From Bacteroidales bacterium (GTDB lineage: Bacteria > Bacteroidota > Bacteroidia > Bacteroidales > Rikenellaceae): a DNA stretch of 64,000 bases. Of this stretch, positions 1 to 9,272 are shown one piece after another. Below the pieces are notes generated by a model that was not told the origin of the DNA, did no database searches, and saw nothing but the letters and a program-made list of their open reading frames with translations. The stretch covers positions 54,114 to 118,113 of the forward strand of contig CAJTFS010000007.1 of the NCBI GenBank assembly GCA_910575495.1, in the 5' to 3' direction. Made by a program: the position numbers and the translations under genes. Position 1 is the stretch's first letter; each line of letters opens with the position of its first letter.

Positions 1-1693
1 TATTTTTCAGAGACATCGACTCGCTGTAGAGGGTCTCCTGACCGAGCAGCAGGTTGAGCGTGTGTTTGTCGGCGAAGGTGTTGCCGTAGGAGAGGGTGTT
101 GGTAATCTGGTAGGAATATTTCTCCGAATTGTCACGCTTGCCCCAAGGGTGGATTTCGTCTTGTTCTTCGGTTTTGTAGTCGCGGGCCGAGCGTGTGGTG
201 CCGTCGTCCCAATAGTCTGAGCGGGCCTGCGACCAGATGTAGCTGCCGGCCGTACGCCAGGTCAGTCCTTTATAGAGGTCTATTTCCACGCCGGCGTTCA
301 CGGAGTACTGGCGCGTGATCTTGTTCTGCTGTACGGCGTTGTTCTCCAGAATGGGGTTGTTCAGGTCGTACTGCGAGTCGAGCGCGGCCATTTCATCGCC
401 CAGGTCGACATGAAGCATCTGGTCGTTGGTGTAGCGGATACCGCCGGTGACGGGTTGCAGAATCGTTTTCTTCAGCGTGCCGCCCAACGAACCGCCGCCC
501 TCGATGTTGGTCGACTGGAAGTTGGTATTGAAGTCCAGACGTACGCCTTTCCACAGCTCGTGGTTGATTTTGGCGCGTACGGAGTTCTTCTTGTAGCCGT
601 GGCGGGCCATGATGCCGTCCTGGTCGTTGTAGTTGTAGCTGAGCATGAACTGCGTCTTGTCGGTGCCGCCCGTGATGCTCACGTTATGGTTCTGCGTAAG
701 GGCGTAGCCGCCGAAGACCTCGTCCTGCCAGTCGATGCCGGCGCGGCTGCCGTAGTCGCGGGCGATGCGGTCGTAGGCTCCGGTATAGAAGTCAGCGGCA
801 GTCTTGTCGCCGCCGAACATGTCGGTCCAGTTGTCGATGTTGCCGGCATAGGTCTGGAACTCGTATTGGTATTTCACGTAGTCGGCGACATCGAGCAGGT
901 CGAGTTTCTTGCCCAGCTTCTCGAATGAGAAATAGGTGTTGTACTGTACGGAGGTTTTGCCGGCCTTGCCCGACTTGGTGGTGATGAGGATAACGCCGTT
1001 CGAACCCTGGGCACCGTAGATGGCGGTGGCCGACGCGTCTTTCAGTACGTCGATGGTGGCGATGTCGTTGATGTCGACGTTTTGGAGACCGTTCTCCATG
1101 GCGAAGCCGTCGACGATGTAGAGCGGGGTGGTCGACTGCGTGATCGAAGAACCGCCGCGGACGGTGATGTTGATGTCGGCACCCGGCGCACCGCTCTGGG
1201 TGACGATGTTCACACCGGCGGCCTTACCCGTGAGCGCCTGTGCGGCGGTGGTCACGGGGACGTTTTTCAGGTCGTCGCCCATGACCGAAACCGACGAACC
1301 GGTCAGGTCCTTGCGCTTGACTTTGGCATAGCCGATGGCCACGACCTCCTCCATCATGACGGAAGAGTCGTCCAGCGTGAAGTCAAAGGCCGTTCTCCCC
1401 CCCCCGATCTTCTGGGTTTGGGACTCATAGCCAATGAATTGTGCGGTGATCTCCGCTGCGTTGGCGGGGATGCTCAATGAGTATTTGCCGTTGACGTCGG
1501 TCGTCGTGCCGGCCAGCGGGGAGGTCTTGTGCTGACCGTCCGTCACGAAAATGCTGGCGCCGATGACGGGAGAGGAGTCGGAGCCGACGACCCGGCCTGT
1601 GATCGTGCGGTTCTGAGCAGATACGGCGCTTGCCGTTACGCAGAACAGTGCGGTAAGAGCCAGCATTGTAAAGCGTTGTAGAGTTGCTCTCAT
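1..1693 (-). CDS. SusC-family TonB-dependent outer-membrane receptor (3' end outside window)
   Basis: The N-terminal 564 codons of a SusC-like transporter are visible. The order is a signal peptide ending in SAVSAQ, a carboxypeptidase-regulatory-like beta sandwich (about residues 30-105), then the TonB plug with the family signatures PLYIVDGF and DASATAIYGAQGSNGVILITTK split across residues of about 190-225, and the start of the barrel. Such proteins import oligosaccharides with a SusD lipoprotein, which would lie to the left of the window. The start is the ATG at 1693. A run of nine G on the coding strand (1405-1397) encodes Gly97-Gly99 and is in frame here. Substrate is inferred as rhamnogalacturonan from the neighbouring genes. 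Confidence 0.93.
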   Translation of the reverse strand, partial: MRATLQRFTMLALTALFCVTASAVSAQNRTITGRVVGSDSSPVIGASIFVTDGQHKTSPLAGTTTDVNGKYSLSIPANAAEITAQFIGYESQTQKIGGGRTAFDFTLDDSSVMMEEVVAIGYAKVKRKDLTGSSVSVMGDDLKNVPVTTAAQALTGKAAGVNIVTQSGAPGADINITVRGGSSITQSTTPLYIVDGFAMENGLQNVDINDIATIDVLKDASATAIYGAQGSNGVILITTKSGKAGKTSVQYNTYFSFEKLGKKLDLLDVADYVKYQYEFQTYAGNIDNWTDMFGGDKTAADFYTGAYDRIARDYGSRAGIDWQDEVFGGYALTQNHNVSITGGTDKTQFMLSYNYNDQDGIMARHGYKKNSVRAKINHELWKGVRLDFNTNFQSTNIEGGGSLGGTLKKTILQPVTGGIRYTNDQMLHVDLGDEMAALDSQYDLNNPILENNAVQQNKITRQYSVNAGVEIDLYKGLTWRTAGSYIWSQARSDYWDDGTTRSARDYKTEEQDEIHPWGKRDNSEKYSYQITNTLSYGNTFADKHTLNLLLGQETLYSESMSLKN

Positions 1694-1765
1694 AAGTTAG
1701 GGTTTTGGGTTGATTGGAAAAAGATATGTTTGGGTTATGTTTGTTGCCTTTGCGTGAGACCAATA

Positions 1766-1773
1766 CAAAATTA
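1766..1773 (-). promoter_or_regulatory. -7 box (TAATTTTG) upstream of the SusC gene
   Basis: The minus strand reads TAATTTTG, matching the Bacteroidetes -7 consensus TANNTTTG, 73 nt before the SusC ATG. No good TTTG -33 box sits 19-21 nt upstream, which fits an activator-dependent promoter. The same octamer occurs before two other parts of the pectin locus. Confidence 0.5.
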
Positions 1774-2131
1774 AACACTTTTGACTTAGCGTTTACTGCG
1801 GAAAATGGCGGTTCGCATGTCAACCGTGGCGGTTCTGACTTTATTTTGCCATCGTTGCGGCCGGCCGGGCATCGCGGCGGCCTGCTTCCGAGTGTTTCCG
1901 GAGCTTTCCGGAGCGGTTCGCAAGGTTTCTTCGGGGCTTCTTCGGGAAGTTCTTCCGGTTCTTCGGAATGTCTCGGTTTTTTTCCGGCGCGTGCACGCCC
2001 GTTTGCAGGCCGGTTGTTCGTATCCGCCTGTTTGTCGTGTATGTTTCGTGTGTTTGCGTTCTCCGTTCTTCGGATTCCGCGGCCCTTCCGTTTGCCCGCT
2101 TGTTCTGCCCACCGTCACGGGCGGGCGGCGA
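1774..2131. other. Intergenic stretch between the AraC regulator and the SusC promoter
   Basis: About 360 bases with no credible gene. It has a GC-rich, thymine-loaded stretch with short TTCGG/TTCCGG repetitions (about 1890-1985). I see no clear terminator hairpin for the AraC gene that ends at 2132. Confidence 0.5.
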
Positions 2132-3046
2132 TCACTTCCGGCCGTAGTTGCGGTAGGCCGTCGGGGTGCATCCCGTGTGTTTCTTGAAGATCGAGAAGAA
2201 ATGTTCGGTCGACTTGTAGCCCAGCGAGTAGGCGATCTCCTTGATCGAGAGTTCCGTGTCCGACAGCAGGCGCTGGGCCCGCCGCAGCTTGAGCAGCTGG
2301 AAGTAGCGCGCCGGCGAATGGCCTGTGTATTCCTTGAACGTCTTGCGGAACCACGAGTAGCTCAGATTGAGCTCCGACGCCAGGTCGTAGAGGTCGATTT
2401 CGCCGCTCACCCGTTCGTCCATGATGATCTTGGCCTTTTCCACGCTCTGCTCCAGCAGGTCGGTCGCATGGCCCGTGCGGTTGCGGAGCAGGTAGTTGAG
2501 CAGTCCGATCATGTGTTGCACGATCCCTGTCAGCAGCGGCTGGGGCGCCGTTTTGTTGTCGGCCGCGACCTCGAGGGCCCGGCGATAGAGCTGCGCCAGT
2601 TCGCTGTGCAGCCCGATGGGCCACACCTGCTGCCCTTTGCCCAGCCCCAGCCGGTCGATCAGCCGGTCGAAGGCGGCGCCTTCGAATCCGATGTAGTATT
2701 CCGTCCAGCCGGTCGACGTGTCGGGGCAGTAGGAGTGCAGTTCGCCCGGCCGCAGCAGGATCATGGTGCCTTTTTCCACCGTCACTCCCTCCGACGGCCC
2801 GGCGGCCGAGCGGAAGGTGCCTTTGCCCTGCGTGACGTAGAGCAGCTGGTATTCGTGCAGGACGCGCCCCTTCTGCATGTCGAAGTAGTAGTCGGCCGGA
2901 TGCACATGCAGCGGGTATTCGTCGCCCGCAGCGATCTCCTGCGAGCCCACGGCATTGACCACGGCATTGAGGCTGCGGTCATAGTCGTTGGCTATCAGAT
3001 AGTAGAACAGGGCGCTCGATCGGCGGGGGGTCGTCACTTCGTTCAT
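2132..3046 (-). CDS. AraC-family transcriptional regulator (rhamnose/pectin locus)
   Basis: This 304-residue protein has an N-terminal cupin-type sensor region (HVHPADYYFD, then LLRPGELHSYCP) and a C-terminal pair of helix-turn-helix motifs (DLASELNLSYSWFRKTFKEY and IKEIAYSLGYKSTEHFFSIF), the layout of RhaS/RhaR and other AraC regulators. The start chosen is the ATG at 3046; an upstream in-frame extension overlaps rhaD and is not family-like. It is the last gene of the rhamnose run, 29 bp after rhaD, so the likely role is to activate this locus in response to rhamnose or an RG-I sugar. That ligand is inferred. Confidence 0.9.
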   Translation of the reverse strand: MNEVTTPRRSSALFYYLIANDYDRSLNAVVNAVGSQEIAAGDEYPLHVHPADYYFDMQKGRVLHEYQLLYVTQGKGTFRSAAGPSEGVTVEKGTMILLRPGELHSYCPDTSTGWTEYYIGFEGAAFDRLIDRLGLGKGQQVWPIGLHSELAQLYRRALEVAADNKTAPQPLLTGIVQHMIGLLNYLLRNRTGHATDLLEQSVEKAKIIMDERVSGEIDLYDLASELNLSYSWFRKTFKEYTGHSPARYFQLLKLRRAQRLLSDTELSIKEIAYSLGYKSTEHFFSIFKKHTGCTPTAYRNYGRK

Positions 3047-3075
3047 GGCTCGCAGGTTGTTTGCGGATCGCTGTA

Positions 3076-3879
3076 CTACAAGTTGAATGCCCGTTTGAGT
3101 TCGTCCATCTGTTCCTGCGTCGTTCCGGTGGGTTCGAAACCCATCGAGCGGGCCGTCAGATAGATCTGCGCCGATTTGGAGAGTACGTCCACCTGGTCGA
3201 AGGCTTCGAAGATGTCGGGACCCACGGCGCAGACGCCGTGTTTCTCCCACATCACCACGTCGTACTCTTTCAGCGCTTCGATCGTCGCTTCGGCCAGTTC
3301 CACGCTCGACGGCATTTTGTAGGGTACGATGCCCAGTCCTTTCGGGCAGAAGGCCCGCGTCTCGGGAATCATGCTCCACAGCAGGTTGGTCAGCACGTCC
3401 TTTTTCAGGAATGCGGGGTTGTGGGTCATGGCCACCAGATCGATCGGGTGGGTGTGGATGGCGGCTTTGTAGCCTTGGCCGTCGGCGATCATCTTGTCGT
3501 GCATCGAGAGGTGCGAGGCCAGTTCCGAGGTGGGTTTCACCGGTGCGTCGGCCACGATTTCATACGAGGCGCAGTCGTCGAGGATGCGGATCACCGATCC
3601 GTTCTCCATCGGGCGGCGCGCCAGGTCGCGCATGCGGCGGTTGGTGCCTTTGCAGAAGAACCAGCACCCTTTCAGATGCGGCAGCACCGTGCCGATGGGG
3701 TAGCGGGGGCTGATGGCCGGCAGGGCGCGTATCGCATCGTCGATGTGTTCCGTTACGTTTACGGTGATGTTGCCGCCGTTGCGTTCGGCCCATCCTTTCT
3801 GCCACAGATAGCCGGCTACTTCGGCCACCTTGTCCACTTCGGCGGCCAGCGCCGGGCGGTTTGCGAGTATCGATTCCAT
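3076..3879 (-). CDS. rhaD: Rhamnulose-1-phosphate aldolase
   Basis: A class II zinc aldolase of 267 residues that splits L-rhamnulose 1-phosphate into DHAP and L-lactaldehyde in the cytoplasm. The zinc motif IHTHP (His142, His144) and a later EKHG histidine are present, and a glutamate in TSEL (Glu119) fits the catalytic residue of the E. coli enzyme. Length is close to the E. coli protein. It lies 3 bp after rhaT and 29 bp before the AraC gene, within the catabolic operon. Confidence 0.97.
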   Translation of the reverse strand: MESILANRPALAAEVDKVAEVAGYLWQKGWAERNGGNITVNVTEHIDDAIRALPAISPRYPIGTVLPHLKGCWFFCKGTNRRMRDLARRPMENGSVIRILDDCASYEIVADAPVKPTSELASHLSMHDKMIADGQGYKAAIHTHPIDLVAMTHNPAFLKKDVLTNLLWSMIPETRAFCPKGLGIVPYKMPSSVELAEATIEALKEYDVVMWEKHGVCAVGPDIFEAFDQVDVLSKSAQIYLTARSMGFEPTGTTQEQMDELKRAFNL

Positions 3880-3882
3880 ATA

Positions 3883-4896
3883 TCAGAATAAGTTCGGGAA
3901 TACAAGCGAGAAGATCAGCAGCGCCAGTCCGGCGACCAGCACGGCGATGGTCCGGCGGCCGACGCCCCGCCACTCTTTGAGCAGGATGCCCCAGACGTTG
4001 GAGAAGGTCACGTTGAGCGCCATGAGGATGCACCAGGCGAAAGCCGCCACCACCGAGCCCGCTTCGAAGAAACTTTGGCCCACGGCCAGTCCGAAGAACT
4101 GCGAGTACCACAGTCCGCCGGCCAGCGCGCAGAAAAGGAGGTTGTTGCCCCACAGATGCGTCTTGCCGTAGTCGCCGAAAGTGCGGTTCCTGGCGTTCTG
4201 GCAGAGGCAGTAGACCGCATTGGTCGCAAGACCTCCCAGCGTGACGGCCAGCGTGGCCGGCAGCGAGGCGAAAAGCGGGTCCATGCCCGCCGTCCGCAGT
4301 TCCCGGCCCGCGTCGAGACCCAGGTTGAAACAGGCGCTCATCACGCCCGCCAGCAGGGCCACCATAAGTCCTTTGGTCAGGGCGAACTCCTTCACCGCGG
4401 TCCGTTTCTCCTCGTCGGACATGTTGCGGGCCCGCAGCGAGCCCGCATAGCCGATGACCGCAATGCCGGCCAGGGTGATGCAGACGCCCAGCAGCAGGAT
4501 CAGCCCCTTGCCCTCCAGCAGGTTCGTGCCGCCGAAAAGCGCCGGCAGCAGCGTGCCGAATCCGGCGCAGGTGCCCAGCGAGATCGACTGTCCCAGCGCC
4601 ACGCCCAGGTAGCGCATCGAGAGTCCGAACGTCAGACCGCCCACGCCCCACAGCACGCCGTATCCGGCGGCTTTCAGCGCTGCCGTAGGCGCCGCCGCGA
4701 AGACGGCGCCCAGCGAACTTCCCTCGGGCACGGCCAGCAGGGCGCCCAGGAGCGGGAACAACAGCCAGGCGAAGAGGCCCTGCGTCATCCAGAAGCTCTC
4801 CCACGACCACTCCTTCACCTTGTTGATGGGCACGTAGGAACTCGACTGGCAGAACGAGCCCACGGCGATGATCAGCAGACCGAAAAGCGTATTCAT
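3883..4896 (-). CDS. rhaT: L-rhamnose/proton symporter
   Basis: A 337-residue multi-pass membrane protein with about ten hydrophobic segments, typical of the RhaT group of the drug/metabolite transporter superfamily. It begins MNTLFGLLIIAVGSFCQSSS and contains the recognisable stretch NVTFSNVWGILLKEWRG near the C-terminus. It imports L-rhamnose with protons across the inner membrane. It is flanked by rhaA (4 bp upstream) and rhaD (3 bp downstream). Confidence 0.95.
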   Translation of the reverse strand: MNTLFGLLIIAVGSFCQSSSYVPINKVKEWSWESFWMTQGLFAWLLFPLLGALLAVPEGSSLGAVFAAAPTAALKAAGYGVLWGVGGLTFGLSMRYLGVALGQSISLGTCAGFGTLLPALFGGTNLLEGKGLILLLGVCITLAGIAVIGYAGSLRARNMSDEEKRTAVKEFALTKGLMVALLAGVMSACFNLGLDAGRELRTAGMDPLFASLPATLAVTLGGLATNAVYCLCQNARNRTFGDYGKTHLWGNNLLFCALAGGLWYSQFFGLAVGQSFFEAGSVVAAFAWCILMALNVTFSNVWGILLKEWRGVGRRTIAVLVAGLALLIFSLVFPNLF

Positions 4897-4900
4897 GGGA

Positions 4901-6157
4901 TCAGCCGCGTTTCGACGTTACGTCGCGTTCGTACTGCTGGATCTCGGCGATGTAGGCTTCGCCCACCGGTACGCCGCACTCGGCGCAGAACTTGTCCCAC
5001 ACGGCGTTCCACGGCAGCGACTTGGCCTCCTCCAGCAGCGCCAGCCGTTCGAATCCCTGTCCGGCGGCTTCGTATTCGCGCAGCTTGGCCAGCGGTTCGA
5101 GCAGCGCCTGCAACAGGCATTTCTGCGTGGCGCGCGTGCCGATGACGTAGGCGCCGATGCGGTTGATCGAGGCGTCGAAGTAGTCGAGTCCGATGTGCAC
5201 CTTGTCGAGGGCGCCGCAGCGTACGATCTCCTTCATGAGGTCGAGCGTCTCGTCGTTCATGATCGTCACGTGGTCCGAGTCCCAGCGCACCGGGCGCGAG
5301 ACGTGGAGCATCACCTCCGGGGTGAAAAGCAGCAGCGACGAAAGTTTGTCGGCCACGCTCTCCGTGGGGTGGAAGTGACCCGTGTCGAGGGTCACGATCT
5401 TGCCGCGCGAGGCGCCGTAGCCGATGTAGAAGTCGTTCGAACCTACGGTGTAGCTCTCCAGCCCGATGCCGAAGACCTTCGACTCGATGCAGTCTTTCAT
5501 ATGGTCGTATTTCGTGGCGAAGATCTCGTCGAGCGACTCCTTCAGCAGCCGGCGGTACTCCATGCGGTTGACCGTCTGGTCCTTCGAGCCGTCGTGCACC
5601 CACACGTTCATGATGCAGGGATCGCCCTGCGCCTTGCCCATCTCCTCGGCGATGGCGCGGCAGCGTTTCGTGTGCTCGATCCAGAAGCGGCGGATCGCCG
5701 GGTCGGGGTTCGACAGCGAGAGGTCGCCCGACTTGGGGTGCGAGAACGACGTGGAGTTGAAGTCGAGCTTCAGTCCGTGTTCCTTGGCCCAGGCGATCCA
5801 GCCCGCGAAGTGGCGCGGCTCCACCTGGTCGCGGTCGACCTGCTCGTCGCTGAATTCGCCGTAGATTTCGTGCAGATTCAGACGGTGGGTGCCCGGTATG
5901 TAGCTGCGGGCCTTGAGGATGTCGGCGCGCAGTTCGTCGATGTTGCGCGCCTTGCCCGGGTAGTTGCCCGTGGCCTGGATGCCGCCCGTGAGGTCGCTGC
6001 CGCGGTTTTCGAATCCCGTTACGTCGTCGGCCTGCCAGCAGTGCAGCGAAACAGGTATGTTGCGCAGCTGTTCGAGAGCCGCGTCGGTGTCGACGCCCAC
6101 GGCCGCGTAGCGTTCCTTGGCTATGGCGTAGGCTTTTTCGATCAGTTCGTTTTTCAT
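4901..6157 (-). CDS. rhaA: L-rhamnose isomerase
   Basis: A 418-residue TIM-barrel metalloenzyme that converts L-rhamnose to L-rhamnulose. The family's metal-site stretch LDTGHFHPTESVADKLSS is present, and length matches E. coli RhaA (419). It follows rhaB by 6 bp and precedes rhaT by 4 bp, so it is almost certainly co-transcribed with them. The ATG at 6157 gives the expected N-terminus (MKNELIEKAYAIAKERYAAV). Confidence 0.97.
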   Translation of the reverse strand: MKNELIEKAYAIAKERYAAVGVDTDAALEQLRNIPVSLHCWQADDVTGFENRGSDLTGGIQATGNYPGKARNIDELRADILKARSYIPGTHRLNLHEIYGEFSDEQVDRDQVEPRHFAGWIAWAKEHGLKLDFNSTSFSHPKSGDLSLSNPDPAIRRFWIEHTKRCRAIAEEMGKAQGDPCIMNVWVHDGSKDQTVNRMEYRRLLKESLDEIFATKYDHMKDCIESKVFGIGLESYTVGSNDFYIGYGASRGKIVTLDTGHFHPTESVADKLSSLLLFTPEVMLHVSRPVRWDSDHVTIMNDETLDLMKEIVRCGALDKVHIGLDYFDASINRIGAYVIGTRATQKCLLQALLEPLAKLREYEAAGQGFERLALLEEAKSLPWNAVWDKFCAECGVPVGEAYIAEIQQYERDVTSKRG

Positions 6158-6163
6158 GTCGGT

Positions 6164-7591
6164 TTATTGTTTTTCTGGGTTGTATCTCTTGGTTGCGATC
6201 GAGCGGCGGATGCGTTGCCGCATCTCGGCCAGCGAGCCGGCCATGCCGGCCGTGCGGGCCTGTACCATGACGTTGCCCAGCGCCGTGGCTTCGGAGGGGC
6301 CCGCCACTACGGGGATGCCGCACGCCGTGGCGGTCATGCGGTTGAGCAGGTCGTTCTGCGCGCCGCCGCCGATGACGTGCAGGCACTCGATTTCGAACGG
6401 CGCCAGCCCTTGCAGCTTCCGCAGCACTTCGGCGTATTTGGCCGCCAGCGAGTCGAAGATCAGCCGCATCATCGCGCCGTCGTCGGCCGGTTCGTTCAAG
6501 CCGTGCTCCCGGCAGTAGGCGCGGATCGCCGCAGGCATGTCGGTCGGGGCTGCGAACTCGGCGGCATCGGGGTCGATCGTCGCCCCGGAGGGTGCCGCCG
6601 CTTCGGTCATCCGCATGATTTCGGGGTAGGAGTACTCCTTGCCTTCTTTGGTCCACGCGGCCCGGCATTGTTCCAGCAGCCACATGCCGGTGATGTTTTT
6701 CAGCAGACGCACGGTGCCGTCCACGCCGCCTTCGTTGGTGAAGTTGAGCGTGTAGGTGCGGTCGTCGATGACCGGTTCTGCCGCTTCGATGCCCATGAGC
6801 GACCACGTTCCCGAGGAGAGGTAGGCGAAGCGTTCGTTCTCGGCCGGTACGGCCGCTACGGCCGAACCCGTATCGTGGCCCGCAACCGCTATCACCGGCA
6901 CCTTGCCCAGGCCCGTGTCGCGTGCTGCGGCGTCGGTCAGTACGCCGATCCGTTCGCCCGGCATCACCACGCGGGGGAAGAGCGATGCGTCGATGCCCGC
7001 CGCGGCAAGCAGTTCCGCATCGGGTCGTTTCGTGTGCGGATTCATGAACTGCGAGGTCGAGAGCACGGTGTATTCGCACACCGCTTCGCCCGTCAGCAGG
7101 TAGGAGAGCGCATCGGGCATGAAAAGTATCTTGCTCGCGTGTTTCAGCGCCGCGCACCCCTCCTTGCGGGCTGCGCAGAGTTGGTAGAGCGAATTGAAGT
7201 TCATGAACTGGATGCCCGTGCGGTCGTAGACTTCGCGGCGCGGCATCTTGCCGAAGAACGCTTCGGGAATGCCGTCGGTGTAGGGGTCGCGGTAGGAGCG
7301 GGGCAGACCTGCCAGCGTGCCGTCTTCGGCCACGAAAGCCATGTCCACGCCCCAGGTGTCGATGCCGATCGATTCGATCCGCACGCCGCGGCGTCCCGCC
7401 AGGCGCAGCCCCTCTACGATCTCTTCGTAGAGGCCGTAGATGTTCCAGCAGTATTTGCCGTCGAGACAGAGCAGCCGGTTGGGGAAGCGGTGGAGCGTCT
7501 CCGTTTCGAGACTTTCGGCCCCGACGGTCGCCAGGATCACCCGGCCGCTCGTCGCTCCCAGGTCGACGGCTATGAAGTGTTTCGTTTCCAT
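6164..7591 (-). CDS. rhaB: Rhamnulokinase (FGGY carbohydrate kinase)
   Basis: A 475-residue FGGY kinase that phosphorylates L-rhamnulose at O-1 using ATP. The N-terminal phosphate-binding motif FIAVDLGATSGRVILA and the VAGHDTGSAVAAVP and YLSSGTWSLMG stretches are typical of RhaB. The start is the ATG at 7591; the open frame continues upstream into the GH28 gene, but that extension is out of family. It begins 11 bp after the GH28 gene ends, which ties pectin cleavage to rhamnose use in one transcript. Confidence 0.96.
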   Translation of the reverse strand: METKHFIAVDLGATSGRVILATVGAESLETETLHRFPNRLLCLDGKYCWNIYGLYEEIVEGLRLAGRRGVRIESIGIDTWGVDMAFVAEDGTLAGLPRSYRDPYTDGIPEAFFGKMPRREVYDRTGIQFMNFNSLYQLCAARKEGCAALKHASKILFMPDALSYLLTGEAVCEYTVLSTSQFMNPHTKRPDAELLAAAGIDASLFPRVVMPGERIGVLTDAAARDTGLGKVPVIAVAGHDTGSAVAAVPAENERFAYLSSGTWSLMGIEAAEPVIDDRTYTLNFTNEGGVDGTVRLLKNITGMWLLEQCRAAWTKEGKEYSYPEIMRMTEAAAPSGATIDPDAAEFAAPTDMPAAIRAYCREHGLNEPADDGAMMRLIFDSLAAKYAEVLRKLQGLAPFEIECLHVIGGGAQNDLLNRMTATACGIPVVAGPSEATALGNVMVQARTAGMAGSLAEMRQRIRRSIATKRYNPEKQ

Positions 7592-7602
7592 GGAGCCGGG
7601 GA

Positions 7603-9042
7603 TCAGCGCAGGTTCGTGCCGATGTTGTTCTTCTGCGTCAGCGGTTTTGCGCTCGCCTTCACGGTCAGCCCTTCGGTCTGCCAGTTCTCGGCCCAGCTTA
7701 CCGAACCGCCGTTGAGCCCCTCCAGGGTCACGTTTTCGAAGGTCAGCCCTTCGACCGTCGAACTTTCGAGACCGCCCACCTTCATGCAGGTCGTCGCGTC
7801 GGTGGCCGTCACGTTGCGGAAATGGATGTCGCGGAACTTCGGCGTACCCTGCTCGGGGGTCACTTCGGCCAGCATCTTGTGCCAGTGCATCGGCAGTTCC
7901 TTGCCTTCGTATTCGGCCGGCAGGCGCGAGGTGCTGTAGGCCGGGTGCCAGTTGAGGTCGACCACGAAGGGGTCGCGCACGCCGCGCATCTCCACGTTGC
8001 CCAGCCAGATGTCCTCGATCGTGCCGCCGCGCTGGCAGGTCGACTTGAAGCGCAGACCGTATTTGGTGCCCAGGCCCGTCATGTTGTAGGCCGCGATGTG
8101 GCGGATCGAGCCCGACGTTTCGCTGCCGCACGTGAAGAGGCCGTCGCCGTGCCCCGCCACGCAGTTGCGGATGACGATGTATTCGCACGGACGGTCGACG
8201 CGCAGTCCGTCGCTGTCGCGGCCCGCCTTGAGGCAGAAGTTGTCGTCGTTGCAGTTGATGTGGCTGTTCTCCACCAGAATGTGGTGCGACGAATCGATGT
8301 CGATGCCGTCGGTCGAGGGGCCGCGGCCCTCGATGTTGTTCGAGATGATGACGTTGTCCACCGTCACGTGCTCCGAGTAGAGGATGTGCAGCGACCAGAA
8401 GCCCGGCTGGTAGAGCACGATGTCGCGCACGGTGATGTCCTTGCACTCCGAGACGAGGATGCCGCGCGGACGCTCGCAGTCGTAGTCCACGATCCAGCGC
8501 AGACCGCGCGGATCGTACTCCTTGCGCATCGACCAGTACTTGTCCCAGAAGGGTTTGCCGCGTCCGTTGATCGTGCCGGCGCCCGTGATGGCGCTGTTCG
8601 AGCAGTTCACCACGTTGATCAGCGCTGCCGGCCACTCCATCTCCACGCCCGCCACGCGGGTGGCTATGCGGCGGTAGTCGTCGATCTCCTGGCTGCCGAT
8701 GAGGGTCGTGCCGCGCGGAATCTCGAAGTTGATGTTATCGCCGTCGATGAAGATCGAGCCTACCAGGTAGATGCCCGGCGCGAAGGTCACGCGGCCGCCG
8801 CCGTTGGCCTTGCAGGCGTCGATGGCGGCCTGTACGGCTTCGGTGCAGTCGGTCACGGCGTCGCCCACAGCACCGTAGTCGTTCGTGCGGAAGAGGGTTT
8901 CGCCCGTGGGGAAGGTGCGGGTGCCGGCTTCGGCGATCCATTTCAGTTCGGGGAAAGGGTTCTCCTCCAGGGAGGTCTGCGTGCAGGACGTTGCCAGGAT
9001 CGTGGCCGCACAGAGAGCAGCCAAGCGTAGGTTTCTCATCAT
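7603..9042 (-). CDS. GH28 polygalacturonase/rhamnogalacturonan hydrolase-type lipoprotein
   Basis: A right-handed beta-helix enzyme of 479 residues. GH28 signatures appear in order: NCNDDNFCLKAG (catalytic Asp pair), GHGDGLFTCGSETSG, and the basic RFKST near the active site. The N-terminus MMRNLRLAALCAATILATSC is a lipoprotein signal (LATS-C), so it is likely lipid-anchored outside the inner membrane. The family hydrolyses galacturonan or RG-I backbones; the rhamnose genes directly downstream favour RG-I. It is the first gene of the gh28-rhaBATD-araC unit. Confidence 0.92.
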   Translation of the reverse strand: MMRNLRLAALCAATILATSCTQTSLEENPFPELKWIAEAGTRTFPTGETLFRTNDYGAVGDAVTDCTEAVQAAIDACKANGGGRVTFAPGIYLVGSIFIDGDNINFEIPRGTTLIGSQEIDDYRRIATRVAGVEMEWPAALINVVNCSNSAITGAGTINGRGKPFWDKYWSMRKEYDPRGLRWIVDYDCERPRGILVSECKDITVRDIVLYQPGFWSLHILYSEHVTVDNVIISNNIEGRGPSTDGIDIDSSHHILVENSHINCNDDNFCLKAGRDSDGLRVDRPCEYIVIRNCVAGHGDGLFTCGSETSGSIRHIAAYNMTGLGTKYGLRFKSTCQRGGTIEDIWLGNVEMRGVRDPFVVDLNWHPAYSTSRLPAEYEGKELPMHWHKMLAEVTPEQGTPKFRDIHFRNVTATDATTCMKVGGLESSTVEGLTFENVTLEGLNGGSVSWAENWQTEGLTVKASAKPLTQKNNIGTNLR

Positions 9043-9071
9043 GGTATTCGGGTTGCTGTTTTGATTTTTTT

Positions 9072-9079
9072 CAAAATTA
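9072..9079 (-). promoter_or_regulatory. -7 box (TAATTTTG) of the gh28-rhaBATD unit
   Basis: The minus strand carries TAATTTTG about 30 nt before the GH28 start codon, matching TANNTTTG. No clear -33 TTTG is seen at 19-21 nt, in line with a promoter that needs an activator. Confidence 0.5.
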
Positions 9080-9119
9080 GCAAGTTTTTGCCGGATAATG
9101 AGCCCGAAAAATGATTTTG

Positions 9120-9141
9120 TCACTATTCGTCATGATAGTGA
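9120..9141. promoter_or_regulatory. Inverted repeat, possible activator operator
   Basis: TCACTAT and ATAGTGA face each other across 8 nt. The centre lies about 55 bp upstream of the -7 box, a usual distance for an AraC-type activator. The function is inferred from position only. Confidence 0.35.
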
Positions 9142-9208
9142 TTTTTTTGAATAAAAATATAAATTTTTTGAATATATATGCGCGTTTTGCTCTTGGCGGG
9201 TCGCACGA

Positions 9209-9243
9209 AAAAGCCCCCGAATCTCTTTTCGGAGGCTTTTCGA
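9209..9243 (-). terminator. Rho-independent terminator after the second GH28 gene
   Basis: On the minus strand an AAAGCCTCCGA / TCGGGGGCTTT stem (11 pairs, one G-U) is followed by a T run. It separates the upstream GH28 gene (ends 9273) from the gh28-rha promoter, so the two are distinct transcription units. Confidence 0.8.
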
Positions 9244-9272
9244 TGAAAAGTTATACGGTTTTTGATTGCTGC

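Noticed and set aside
1397..1405. Frameshift in SusC at the G9 tract
   Set aside because: Reading codon by codon from the ATG at 1693 shows the nine G are exactly three Gly codons and the frame continues into the plug domain.
4868..7939. 1023-codon plus-strand open frame opposite rhaA and rhaB
   Set aside because: It is antisense to two clear enzymes, and its Val/Arg/His-rich composition is typical of shadow frames in GC-rich DNA.
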